NCBI GenBank assembly: GCA_030427835.1
Contig: JAUICN010000006.1
Coordinates: forward strand, 148,086-212,085
DNA length: 64,000 nucleotides
Reading direction: 5' to 3'
Source of the DNA: Polyangia bacterium
GTDB taxonomy: Bacteria > Myxococcota_A > Polyangia > Polyangiales > JAUICN01
Shown in pieces: positions 8,746-16,569 of this stretch; positions within the stretch are counted from its first letter, which is position 1, and each line of letters starts with the position of its first letter. The notes below the pieces were generated by a model, which was given only the letters and a program-made list of their open reading frames with translations, was not told the DNA's origin and ran no database searches. The position numbers were made by a program, and so were the translations under genes.

Positions 8746-10539
8746 GTGACCATCGGTTTATTTGCGATAGACGGGCAACCTTCCCTGGTTCCTTGGGTGC
8801 TGATCATCGTATGTGTCGCGGCAGTAGCCGTCGGTTTTGTCTTCTTGGGGCGCCGGAAGTCCATACGTAAAGAAGAGGTCAAACCCAAGTCCACGCCCAC
8901 TTCAGAGCCGGACGCCCTCACCCAATCCGTGCGTGGTCCAGGTGAGGACACGGATTTCCTAAAGACTCTCAACCATGAGCTGAGAACACCTCTCAATCGA
9001 ATTCTCGGTTTTTCAGACGTTCTTCTCCAGGGAATTGATGGTCAACTCACACAGGAACAAGCCCGTGACGTGGAAACCATCCGCCAGTCGGGGGGGCGCC
9101 TCCATGAGCTGGTCGATGACGTATTGGATTTGGCCTCGGTACGATCTGGAAAATTTTCAGTGCAGACCATTCGAGTGGCACCTGGTCCTGTGTTGCAAGA
9201 GGTCGCCCGTCTACTGGAGGGGCATAAGAAAACAAAACCGGTAGAGATTCGAACTTCCATAGAAGATAACGTTGGTGAGGTGTTGGCGGATCCAAAGAGG
9301 CTCCGGCAGATCCTCATTAACCTTGGTCACAACGCGTTGAAGTTCACAAAGCAGGGAAACGTGACCCTCAGTGTGAAAAAGCGTGGCAACGTGATTCGCT
9401 TCTCAGTAACAGACACCGGCGCTGGGATCGCCCAACAACAACTGGAAACAATCTTTCGCGCCTTTTCCCAGGCAGTCGCAAGCGATTCATCCATGGGGGT
9501 AGGTCTTGGGCTGGCGATCGCAAAGGAACTGGCAGAAGTACAGGGGGCCACGCTCAACGTGGAAAGTGAAGTGGGTCAGGGATCCAAGTTCCATCTGGAC
9601 ATTCCCACCGGGCCCCGGGATTTCTCAAAACTCCCTGTGACAGATGCCAATCGAGTGGCTGCGCCTAACCAGATAGACCCCTCCCAGGCCCAACACGTAG
9701 ATCAAGCCCGGCATTCGACCCGAGTATCTCGGGGTTCAGGATTGGCCCTCAGTTCAGCCCCCCCACGATCCCTGGATGCCAGCACAGGACCCAACGTTCA
9801 GCCCGTATCCCTGGAGCGAAGCACGGGACAAAGGCATCCGCGTCTTCGGTTTCTTGCCGCCATCGGGCACGACTTGCGCGCCCCGCTAAATGCGGTGCTT
9901 GGTTTTTCAGATGTGCTTCGAATGGGCTTGAGTGGAGAACTAAACCCAAGCCAGCAGGCCAGCGTCCGCTCCATCTCTCGGAGCGGACGCGAACTGTTGC
10001 GGCTCCTTGACGACATTCTAAATATTGCCCGAATGGACGCGGGTGCCTTGCCAAGCAGGCGTGAGCAGATCCCTTTTGACCAGGTGCTCGATGCCGTTCT
10101 TGGGCAGCTCCAGCCGCTGGTCGAAGGGAGCACCGTCAACCTAGAAGACCATTCAACGCGCCCGTTACCTACGATACTGTGCGATCGCGACTTAATGATT
10201 CATGCTGTAGCTTCAATCATTTCCCACAGGGTATCCGCCAGTAGCGAAGGCACGGTTGCTATCTACGCCCAAACCAATATTGGAAACGATGGTTTAGACG
10301 AGTTGAGGATCCTCGTAGAAGATGAATCCGCTGGGGTCGCTCCACAGGATACACCACATGTGTTTGAGCCCTTTCGAACCATACGAGATGGGAACGGAAA
10401 AAGGATCGAGGGGCTGGGATTTGGCTCGGCCTTTGCTCGCCACGTTTTTGAAAACTACGGCGGCCGCATCTACTTCGAGAACCGGGTGGGAAAAGGCGCC
10501 GCGTTTACCCTATGCCTGCCCTGTGTGCCAAACACCTGA
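8746..10539 (+). CDS. Membrane-anchored histidine kinase with two HisKA/HATPase modules
   Basis: The 597-residue protein has one N-terminal membrane segment (about 14-34) and no evident periplasmic sensor. Module 1 has an intact H-box (NHELRTPLNRILGFSD, His77), an N-box (LINLGHNALKF), G1 DTGAGI and a G2 GVGLGLAI. A linker of about 80 residues leads to module 2, whose H-box GHDLRAPLNAVLGFSD is good. Its ATP-binding half is degraded: the N-box reads AVASIISHRV without the usual Asn, and G1 reads DESAGV. Module 2 may therefore be only a phosphoacceptor or dimerisation unit (inference). GTG 8746 follows the upstream lipoprotein stop by 5 bases. No receiver domain or response regulator is adjacent. 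Confidence 0.85.
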   Translation: MTIGLFAIDGQPSLVPWVLIIVCVAAVAVGFVFLGRRKSIRKEEVKPKSTPTSEPDALTQSVRGPGEDTDFLKTLNHELRTPLNRILGFSDVLLQGIDGQLTQEQARDVETIRQSGGRLHELVDDVLDLASVRSGKFSVQTIRVAPGPVLQEVARLLEGHKKTKPVEIRTSIEDNVGEVLADPKRLRQILINLGHNALKFTKQGNVTLSVKKRGNVIRFSVTDTGAGIAQQQLETIFRAFSQAVASDSSMGVGLGLAIAKELAEVQGATLNVESEVGQGSKFHLDIPTGPRDFSKLPVTDANRVAAPNQIDPSQAQHVDQARHSTRVSRGSGLALSSAPPRSLDASTGPNVQPVSLERSTGQRHPRLRFLAAIGHDLRAPLNAVLGFSDVLRMGLSGELNPSQQASVRSISRSGRELLRLLDDILNIARMDAGALPSRREQIPFDQVLDAVLGQLQPLVEGSTVNLEDHSTRPLPTILCDRDLMIHAVASIISHRVSASSEGTVAIYAQTNIGNDGLDELRILVEDESAGVAPQDTPHVFEPFRTIRDGNGKRIEGLGFGSAFARHVFENYGGRIYFENRVGKGAAFTLCLPCVPNT

Positions 10540-10561
10540 ACACCAGACACTTGAACGCCAG
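10532..10561. repeat. 15-bp tandem duplication across the histidine kinase stop codon
   Basis: ACACCTGAACACCAG (10532-10546) is followed immediately by ACACTTGAACGCCAG (10547-10561), a 15-bp unit with two mismatches. The first copy contains the TGA stop of the kinase gene. The second lies in the short gap before the convergent PPIase gene. Confidence 0.8.
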
Positions 10562-10579
10562 ACCGCGTAGCAGAAAGCC

Positions 10580-12169
10580 TTATGCGTCTCCGTAGGCAAG
10601 AACGACAGGGTTGATCTTGATGCCCTTTTTATCTTCGGCTCGTTCCCGTAGTTCTTCCACAAACAAACGAACCGTTTCTCGTCGTTTTGAGGACAGCAAA
10701 CCCCGCTCCAGGCGGGACCTATCCTCATCCGAAAAAGCGTTTGCGTCGGCCACCGCACGATCCTTGAGCTCCATCACCAAAAGGTCAGCATCCATGGAGA
10801 ACACCTCCGGGTGGAGAGGCGACTCTTCCGATAGCTCAAAAGCAATCTTCACGAGCTCGGCACTCTGTTCACCGGCCACAGGCGTGCCCCCACGACCGAA
10901 CGCCTGTGTCACCGTTACCGCAACCATTCCATCCTCGAGCGCTGTAGCGGCGTCGTCAAAGGAACTTCCGGTCTTGACCTGTTCAAGAAAAGAGGACGCA
11001 AACGCGTTTGCTTTCTCGCGAGCTTGATCCTGAACAAACAGGTTCGTGGCGAGCTCCGCTTTTGCGAGCTCCATTGGAACGTCACCCTCCTGTAGATCCT
11101 CAACTTTCAGAATATGCAACCCCTTGGGAGACTCCAGCACATCCGAGACTTGCCCCACCTCCATAGCAAACAGGGTTTCTTCTAGGCCCGAATCCAAACG
11201 ACCCTTGGGATTGTAGCCCAGGTCGCCCCCCCGTGGCGCGGTGAGTTCATCCTCACTCGAAGTTCTGGCAAGTGTGGCAAAATCTTCCCCACGGCGAACC
11301 CTGGCAAGCAGAGCTTCCGCGCGTTTCCTACCCGCAGTCTTGTCTGCATCGGTTGCGTCAGAGGCCACCGCCACAAGAATATGCCGGGCTCGAACCTGCT
11401 CGCCCAGGCCCGTGTACCGATACTTCTTCCGTTCGTACTCTTCCTGGAGCTCCTTGGGGTGGCCCTTACTCCAAATCGCCACCGCCTCATCGTCCACAGG
11501 CACCGTGGATTCCAGATCGGAGGGCACAAACCGAACGTATCGAAGCGTGACTGTTTCAGTCTCTCTCACGTAGGCATCCCATACTTCCTGGGGGCTCACC
11601 GCCACGGTCAGGGTGGCCCATTGTCGCATGCGGTGGGCCAACGTCTCTTCCACTTGGGCTTTGGCAAACTCCGCGACACTACGCCTGAGCCGGTATTGAA
11701 TGAAACGTCGCGCGGCTTCCTTGTCGAACACGTCGTCCGAATCCATGACAGGCAGCGCAATCGCGCCCGAGGCAAGATGGGGCGGTGCGTCCACACCCAG
11801 GCTTAGGTACGCCTTCCCAGTTCGGGCCAACTGCGCCATGGCCTCATCTTCGGTCACGTCCAGGCCCAACTCCCTTGCCTCCTTCGCCAACAGGGTGCGC
11901 TCCACCAAACCGTCCATGAGGATCTCCCTCAGGCGCGCGTTCTGGGCGGTCGCGGGCGGATATCGGTCAAAACCTGCCATCACATAGCCTGCGTCAAACT
12001 CACCCTCGGTGACCGTTGTTCCCAGGATCTTCGCACCATATGCGGCGCCATTGGAAGAACAGCCCTCTGCCTGGGGGCCACCAAACTGCAGGGCAAAAAC
12101 CACACTGAGCAGAACAACAATGGCTCCAAGTGCCATTTGAGTAAGGGATTTAGCGAGCTTTCCAAACAT
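10580..12169 (-). CDS. SurA/PpiD-like parvulin peptidyl-prolyl isomerase, membrane-anchored
   Basis: This is a periplasmic folding factor (529 aa from ATG 12169). An N-terminal membrane anchor (MALGAIVVLLSVVFALQF) is followed by a SurA-N-like helical region (EILMDGLVERTLLAKEARELG). A parvulin PpiC domain begins at QVRARHILVAV and continues through GGDLGYNPKGRL and SPKGLHILKVEDL. The C-terminal part resembles the chaperone half of SurA/PpiD. The ORF track extends upstream to 12256, but the internal ATG places the membrane segment at the N-terminus as expected. It is the last gene of the minus-strand envelope cluster, 141 bp after the cytochrome gene. Confidence 0.87.
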   Translation of the reverse strand: MFGKLAKSLTQMALGAIVVLLSVVFALQFGGPQAEGCSSNGAAYGAKILGTTVTEGEFDAGYVMAGFDRYPPATAQNARLREILMDGLVERTLLAKEARELGLDVTEDEAMAQLARTGKAYLSLGVDAPPHLASGAIALPVMDSDDVFDKEAARRFIQYRLRRSVAEFAKAQVEETLAHRMRQWATLTVAVSPQEVWDAYVRETETVTLRYVRFVPSDLESTVPVDDEAVAIWSKGHPKELQEEYERKKYRYTGLGEQVRARHILVAVASDATDADKTAGRKRAEALLARVRRGEDFATLARTSSEDELTAPRGGDLGYNPKGRLDSGLEETLFAMEVGQVSDVLESPKGLHILKVEDLQEGDVPMELAKAELATNLFVQDQAREKANAFASSFLEQVKTGSSFDDAATALEDGMVAVTVTQAFGRGGTPVAGEQSAELVKIAFELSEESPLHPEVFSMDADLLVMELKDRAVADANAFSDEDRSRLERGLLSSKRRETVRLFVEELRERAEDKKGIKINPVVLAYGDA

Positions 12170-12310
12170 AGTACTTCCCACCGTTTCCCTGGATAGTGGG
12201 GTGGGCCTGTGCCCAAAAGACCCGCAACGCCTGTCGCTGGGGGTCAATACGACCACGGGAAAACGGTAAGCGGAACGTAGAAGAGTGACCGCTACCAGGC
12301 AAGTTCTCCC

Positions 12311-13420
12311 CTAACGGGGTGTCGGTGCCGGAGTTTGGGGTGCCTCCTCGGGTATGGGTGAGCTTGCATTTGCTGGAATTTCACCCGTCAAAGATTCCAA
12401 AAATGCCACAATTTCAGTGACTTGAGAATCTTTCAGGGTAGCCCCAAGTTGGTACTTGCCCATGGTCCGAACCGTGTCCCCCAGGGTTTGGTGAGAGCCG
12501 TCGTGAAAGTACGGCGGTGTCAAAGCCACATTCCGAAGGGTGGGCACTTTGAAGAAATGACGATCCACATCCTTCTTGGTGACGTTGAACCGCCCCAGGT
12601 CGGCGTCGGTGACCTGGCCTCGATCCGCAAAGTAGTCGCTCACCAAACCCATCTTTTGAAACATCGTCCCACCAAGGTTCACTCCGGTATGGCAGGCAAC
12701 GCATCCCACAGACTGGAAAGTGCGAAAGCCCTTCTGCGCCAAGTCTGAAATGGAGCTTTCGTGACCTGCCAGGTAGTCGTCAAAGGGCGACGGTGTAATC
12801 AACGACTTTTCATACTCCGCAATGGCATCCGTAATCCGATCCCTGTTCACGGTAGTGTCGCCATAGGCCTTGGCGAATCGAGGCGGGTAAGATGGGCTTT
12901 GCTGCAGCGTGGCCACCACCGTTTCCCAGTTGGCTCCCATCTCAATGGGGTTGGTCACAGGCCCCGCGGCCTGCTCTTTCAGGTCAGCCGCCCTACCATC
13001 CCAGAACTGCCGAAAGTTGAATACGGCGTTAAATACCGTAGGTGCTTGAATAGGCCCCTTCTGTTGTCCAATCCCCACCGACACCGGCCTCGGTTCCGCG
13101 CCGCCGTGGTCCGGCATGTGACAGCTGGCACAGGAAACTGAGCCGTCTCCCGAAAGGGCTCCGTCGTGAAAGAGAAACCGCCCAAGCTCCGCACGGGCAC
13201 CATCGAACGGCACCATGCCCACGGTAAGCGGAACCACTCCGCCCGAGGAACCTGCACCGGTGGCGCTTCCCTTCTGTTGATTCGAAGTTTCAACCGCGGA
13301 TGTCGCTTCCGTTTTCACGGAACTTCCACCGCACCGGTCACACCCGGCGATCACCAAAAGCAGCACCAGCAGACCAGGTCGTCCCAACGCCCTGCATTTT
13401 TTCCCGTTCAGCCTATCCAT
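12311..13420 (-). CDS. Di-haem cytochrome c peroxidase / MauG-family lipoprotein
   Basis: The 369-residue product has a lipoprotein signal (LVLLLVIAGC) and two CxxCH haem-binding motifs, CASCH and CVACH. The C-terminal FKVPTLRNVALTPPYFHDGS signature is typical of bacterial cytochrome c peroxidases and MauG relatives. Such enzymes reduce H2O2 in the periplasm using c-type cytochromes, or oxidise protein substrates. The sequence does not decide between these roles. The gene lies 20 bp downstream of a PEGA-type gene in the same direction. Confidence 0.93.
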   Translation of the reverse strand: MDRLNGKKCRALGRPGLLVLLLVIAGCDRCGGSSVKTEATSAVETSNQQKGSATGAGSSGGVVPLTVGMVPFDGARAELGRFLFHDGALSGDGSVSCASCHMPDHGGAEPRPVSVGIGQQKGPIQAPTVFNAVFNFRQFWDGRAADLKEQAAGPVTNPIEMGANWETVVATLQQSPSYPPRFAKAYGDTTVNRDRITDAIAEYEKSLITPSPFDDYLAGHESSISDLAQKGFRTFQSVGCVACHTGVNLGGTMFQKMGLVSDYFADRGQVTDADLGRFNVTKKDVDRHFFKVPTLRNVALTPPYFHDGSHQTLGDTVRTMGKYQLGATLKDSQVTEIVAFLESLTGEIPANASSPIPEEAPQTPAPTPR

Positions 13421-13440
13421 GGAGTTCTCCTTAAAGAAAT

Positions 13441-14457
13441 CTAGGGCCCTGCGCCCACGCCCGCGCGTACTTTACCACCTCCCCAGGTGATCCAAGCACA
13501 AGCCCCCGCAACCATGCCCACGCCAGCAACCAAGGGAAAGGTCACCCATCCAACCCGGTGGCAAGAGGAGGGCTCCGAACAATCCCGTGTTCCCAGTGCC
13601 CACGCACCAGCCCCGATAGAAACCACGCCCGCAACCCCAAGGGCCACTGCAGCCCATGGGCGAAATACCTTCGTCGTTCCCGGGGATTCATGGTCCGTAG
13701 CGAGCGCTGTCGTGGGTTCCCGGTTCCAAAAAGAAGACATTTCAAACGTCTCCAACCGCTCGGGCGACTGGTTGTGGGGCGTGGGTTCGATAACCAAATC
13801 CCTTACAAGCCGTTCTCCCAGGAACTCCACCGCGAGGCGGTGCTTTCCCGACGAAACCAGTGCCCTGCATGGGGTCATGCCCACGGGTCGCCCGTCCAAA
13901 AAGCAGGTCGCGTGTTTGGGAGCCTCCACAAGCAACAGGGTCTTGCCTAGCCCAATGCGTTCCCATGCCTCCCTGGACGCACGCAACACCCCCTCCTCCA
14001 GGGAACGCCCCCTGAGATCGGAAAGCCCATAGGACTCACGCCCACCGGCACTCAACCGTACAGATACCTCCCGCAGCGTTCCCCGGCTCGAGTCCCGGCG
14101 CCTCCCCTGCCTGGTTTTCAAGTCATTGTCGTCCAATCGATTCGGCCAAAGTCGAATCACCAACACCACGTCCGCACCGGTGACTGCACGTACCTGCCTT
14201 GCACAGGCGGCCGAAAAGCAACCTTCCATACGTGCGGCGCGCAGGGCACGCTCCACGTCTCGGGGTACGATCACTTCTGCGCCATTCTGTTCCAACAGCT
14301 CCCGTGAGATGGCCACGGCGCGCAGTCGAGTATCCGCCGCGATGGTATCCGCCCCCTCGGGTTCGAGCACCGCCACACGCTGTGCCGAGGCCCTGTCCGA
14401 GCACGCCAAGCCAAGGATAAACAGAGCAGCGGCGGTGAATGTGGTTTGATTCTTCAC
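13441..14457 (-). CDS. PEGA-domain envelope protein with two C-terminal membrane segments
   Basis: From GTG 14457 the product is 338 aa. It has a signal peptide (TTFTAAALFILGLACSDRASA) and a mature domain with an alternating sheet/helix pattern (RVAVLEPEGADTIAADTRLRAVAISRELLEQNG). A PEGA-like segment follows (CFLDGRPVGMTPCRALVSSGKHRLAVEFLG), then two membrane segments near the C-terminus. The start is fixed by a GTGA overlap with the stop of the gene upstream, indicating translational coupling; the ORF-track start at 14511 would give a poor N-terminus. Function is unknown. PEGA domains are generally linked to surface binding. Confidence 0.8.
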   Translation of the reverse strand: MKNQTTFTAAALFILGLACSDRASAQRVAVLEPEGADTIAADTRLRAVAISRELLEQNGAEVIVPRDVERALRAARMEGCFSAACARQVRAVTGADVVLVIRLWPNRLDDNDLKTRQGRRRDSSRGTLREVSVRLSAGGRESYGLSDLRGRSLEEGVLRASREAWERIGLGKTLLLVEAPKHATCFLDGRPVGMTPCRALVSSGKHRLAVEFLGERLVRDLVIEPTPHNQSPERLETFEMSSFWNREPTTALATDHESPGTTKVFRPWAAVALGVAGVVSIGAGAWALGTRDCSEPSSCHRVGWVTFPLVAGVGMVAGACAWITWGGGKVRAGVGAGP

Positions 14458-16523
14458 CGCACCGCTCCCGTGACGCCCACAAGCCATCCACCGGGCACGC
14501 CCTGCGCCCAAAAGGCCACTGGCCTACGAAATCGCTGGTTCTGAGACGCATCCCGCCGCGGAACCCCCGCCGCATGCCGTGTGGCAAGCCAACCGCGCAC
14601 CGCCACCGACAGAAGCGGCAAGGAATGAATTGCCATCATCGTTCCCAAGTCGGCGGTGTCCGCATACTCCAGGCAGGCACCACTGGTGTCCTTCAGTTCA
14701 CATCGGCCATCGGCGATCCACGCCCAGGTCGATCCGGCCAACAGCCCCACCCCTGCCGCCCCCGCAGCAACACCAAGCCAGGGCTTTCGGTTTGGGTCTC
14801 TTTCAAGCTCCTCATGCAAGACCTCGGGAAGGGATATTGCAAGCAACGTACCTGCGGCCCAACCCGTTCCCAAAAGCCCCCACCGGGCCCGTTGTTGGTT
14901 ACGGCGAACAGAAGCAAATCGGGAAGAGTTCATATCCAGGCGGTTCAGGTCACCGCCAAGCTTCCGTACACGAGCATAGCTCCACCAGCCCGTCCCCAGG
15001 AGCGTAAGCCCCAGTGCGCTGCCCACCCATGGCAGTACCTGTTGTCGGTGTGAACGGGTGATATCCGTGGAACCCGTTTCCCTTAAAGAAGTCCCTGGAG
15101 ACGACCCTAAAACAGATCCAGAAGCTTGTGTCTCAGATCCCCAGGCAGCGATTGCGGTGGGAAACCGAGGATCAGCCCAGGTTCTGGAACGTTTCTCCAA
15201 GAGATCCAACACCGCCAGGTGCAATACGTCGCGGCCACGACTGTCGGGGTGAACGGCGATCTCCACCGATGCGGTAACCTTCGCCTTGGGTTCACCCTGG
15301 ACGTCGATGCGGTCCAAACGGTATTGGTGGGCGCTGAGTGCGGAAGGGGTAACCAAGAGGATACCATCCACACGTAGCTGTTGACCGAGGCGCAACCCAT
15401 GCTCCACACGGTGGGCCACAAAATCGGAAATGCGTTCCCCGTAGTGCAGCCCCAGGGCACCGTCGGTTTCCACGGCCCGTTCAAACTGAGGATCCACGTC
15501 CAACAGATTCATCCCCGGCCGCAGCTGCACGTGATGCAGGCGGCCCGGCTCGTCACCGCACGTGACCTGCACCCAAACCGTGCCAGGAAGCACGTCCGTC
15601 ATGGCCCAGGGTGAGTAACCGACACCGATCCCGTTGAGATTCACCTTGCATGAGCCCTCTGGAGTATCGCGGTCCACGCGCAGGCTGCTCTTTGTCAACG
15701 CAAGGGCGATCTCCCGATCCACGTTCACCTGCAGGGTAGCCTGTGGGCCAATACGCAACTCGTCCTTCGTAGTCGCGTACAGTTCACGAACATGGGGAGG
15801 ATGCAGATCCGGGTCAGGCTCAAGGAAGGGTGCACGACGAACACATTCCTGGGTTTGAACGCGGGCCTCAGCGTCGTTACCGTGGCGCATCAAGTACCGC
15901 ACCAGCACGAGGCAGCCGTTGAGTAGCTCCCTTGCGCCCTTAGCATCCACCGTACCTTCACTGGCCAATCTGTTGGTCAATGATCCAAGGGCTTCGTATT
16001 CGTTGCGCGCGGCTTCTGCTTCACCGATGGCCAAATGCCGTGCAGCTACCCGCGTTCGTTCCGCCACTTCGGCGATCTCCTGGGGGTCCAGAACCCGTGC
16101 CCGTGACGAATGCCGGCGTTCGAAAATCCGGGATGCTTCCCAAGGATCCAGGGTTTCCACACCCATATCGTTCAGGTGGTGGGTCAGCGGTTCCAGTAGG
16201 GTCTCAAGGGTAGGGTCCATTTTCCGCTGGGCGCTGTTGAGCACCAACGCCCAGACAGGCCTCTGGCCAGACTCGAAGTTGGCCCTAGCTGCGTGTTCTT
16301 GAGTACTGTGGTCCTGGGCCATAGCGGGAGTCGATCCCAACCCAATCAGGCCCAGAACCAGGCAGCCGACACGCCGGGCGACCCCAAACGCACGCCTAGA
16401 TACCTGGAAACTGGGGTCGGTGTGTCGCTCGAAACGCTTCAAATCCCTGTTTGTCCGCCCCACAACAAGGCCCAACATAGCTCGAACCGTACAGCGGTCG
16501 AAGGATCTATCCCCAACGGGCAC
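14454..16523 (-). CDS. Large exported PEGA-like protein with C-terminal membrane segments
   Basis: The 689-residue product has a signal-like segment at about 52-70 (GCLVLGLIGLGSTPAMAQD), so the annotated GTG 16523 leaves a long N-terminal extension. A TTG at 16442 would give a more usual signal peptide but is unproven. The mature region is helical (counting and ageing of repeats resembles TPR-like folds), followed by a PEGA-like stretch (CKVNLNGIGVGYSPWAMTDVLPGTVWVQV). At least three hydrophobic segments lie towards the C-terminus. It shares topology with the next gene, with which it overlaps by 4 bases, and follows the PEGA kinase by 46 bp. No enzyme motif is seen. Confidence 0.72.
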   Translation of the reverse strand: MPVGDRSFDRCTVRAMLGLVVGRTNRDLKRFERHTDPSFQVSRRAFGVARRVGCLVLGLIGLGSTPAMAQDHSTQEHAARANFESGQRPVWALVLNSAQRKMDPTLETLLEPLTHHLNDMGVETLDPWEASRIFERRHSSRARVLDPQEIAEVAERTRVAARHLAIGEAEAARNEYEALGSLTNRLASEGTVDAKGARELLNGCLVLVRYLMRHGNDAEARVQTQECVRRAPFLEPDPDLHPPHVRELYATTKDELRIGPQATLQVNVDREIALALTKSSLRVDRDTPEGSCKVNLNGIGVGYSPWAMTDVLPGTVWVQVTCGDEPGRLHHVQLRPGMNLLDVDPQFERAVETDGALGLHYGERISDFVAHRVEHGLRLGQQLRVDGILLVTPSALSAHQYRLDRIDVQGEPKAKVTASVEIAVHPDSRGRDVLHLAVLDLLEKRSRTWADPRFPTAIAAWGSETQASGSVLGSSPGTSLRETGSTDITRSHRQQVLPWVGSALGLTLLGTGWWSYARVRKLGGDLNRLDMNSSRFASVRRNQQRARWGLLGTGWAAGTLLAISLPEVLHEELERDPNRKPWLGVAAGAAGVGLLAGSTWAWIADGRCELKDTSGACLEYADTADLGTMMAIHSLPLLSVAVRGWLATRHAAGVPRRDASQNQRFRRPVAFWAQGVPGGWLVGVTGAVR

Positions 16524-16569
16524 AACGGGCCCCCAACGAACTCTTCGATAACGTCAATTGAGGAGTGCA

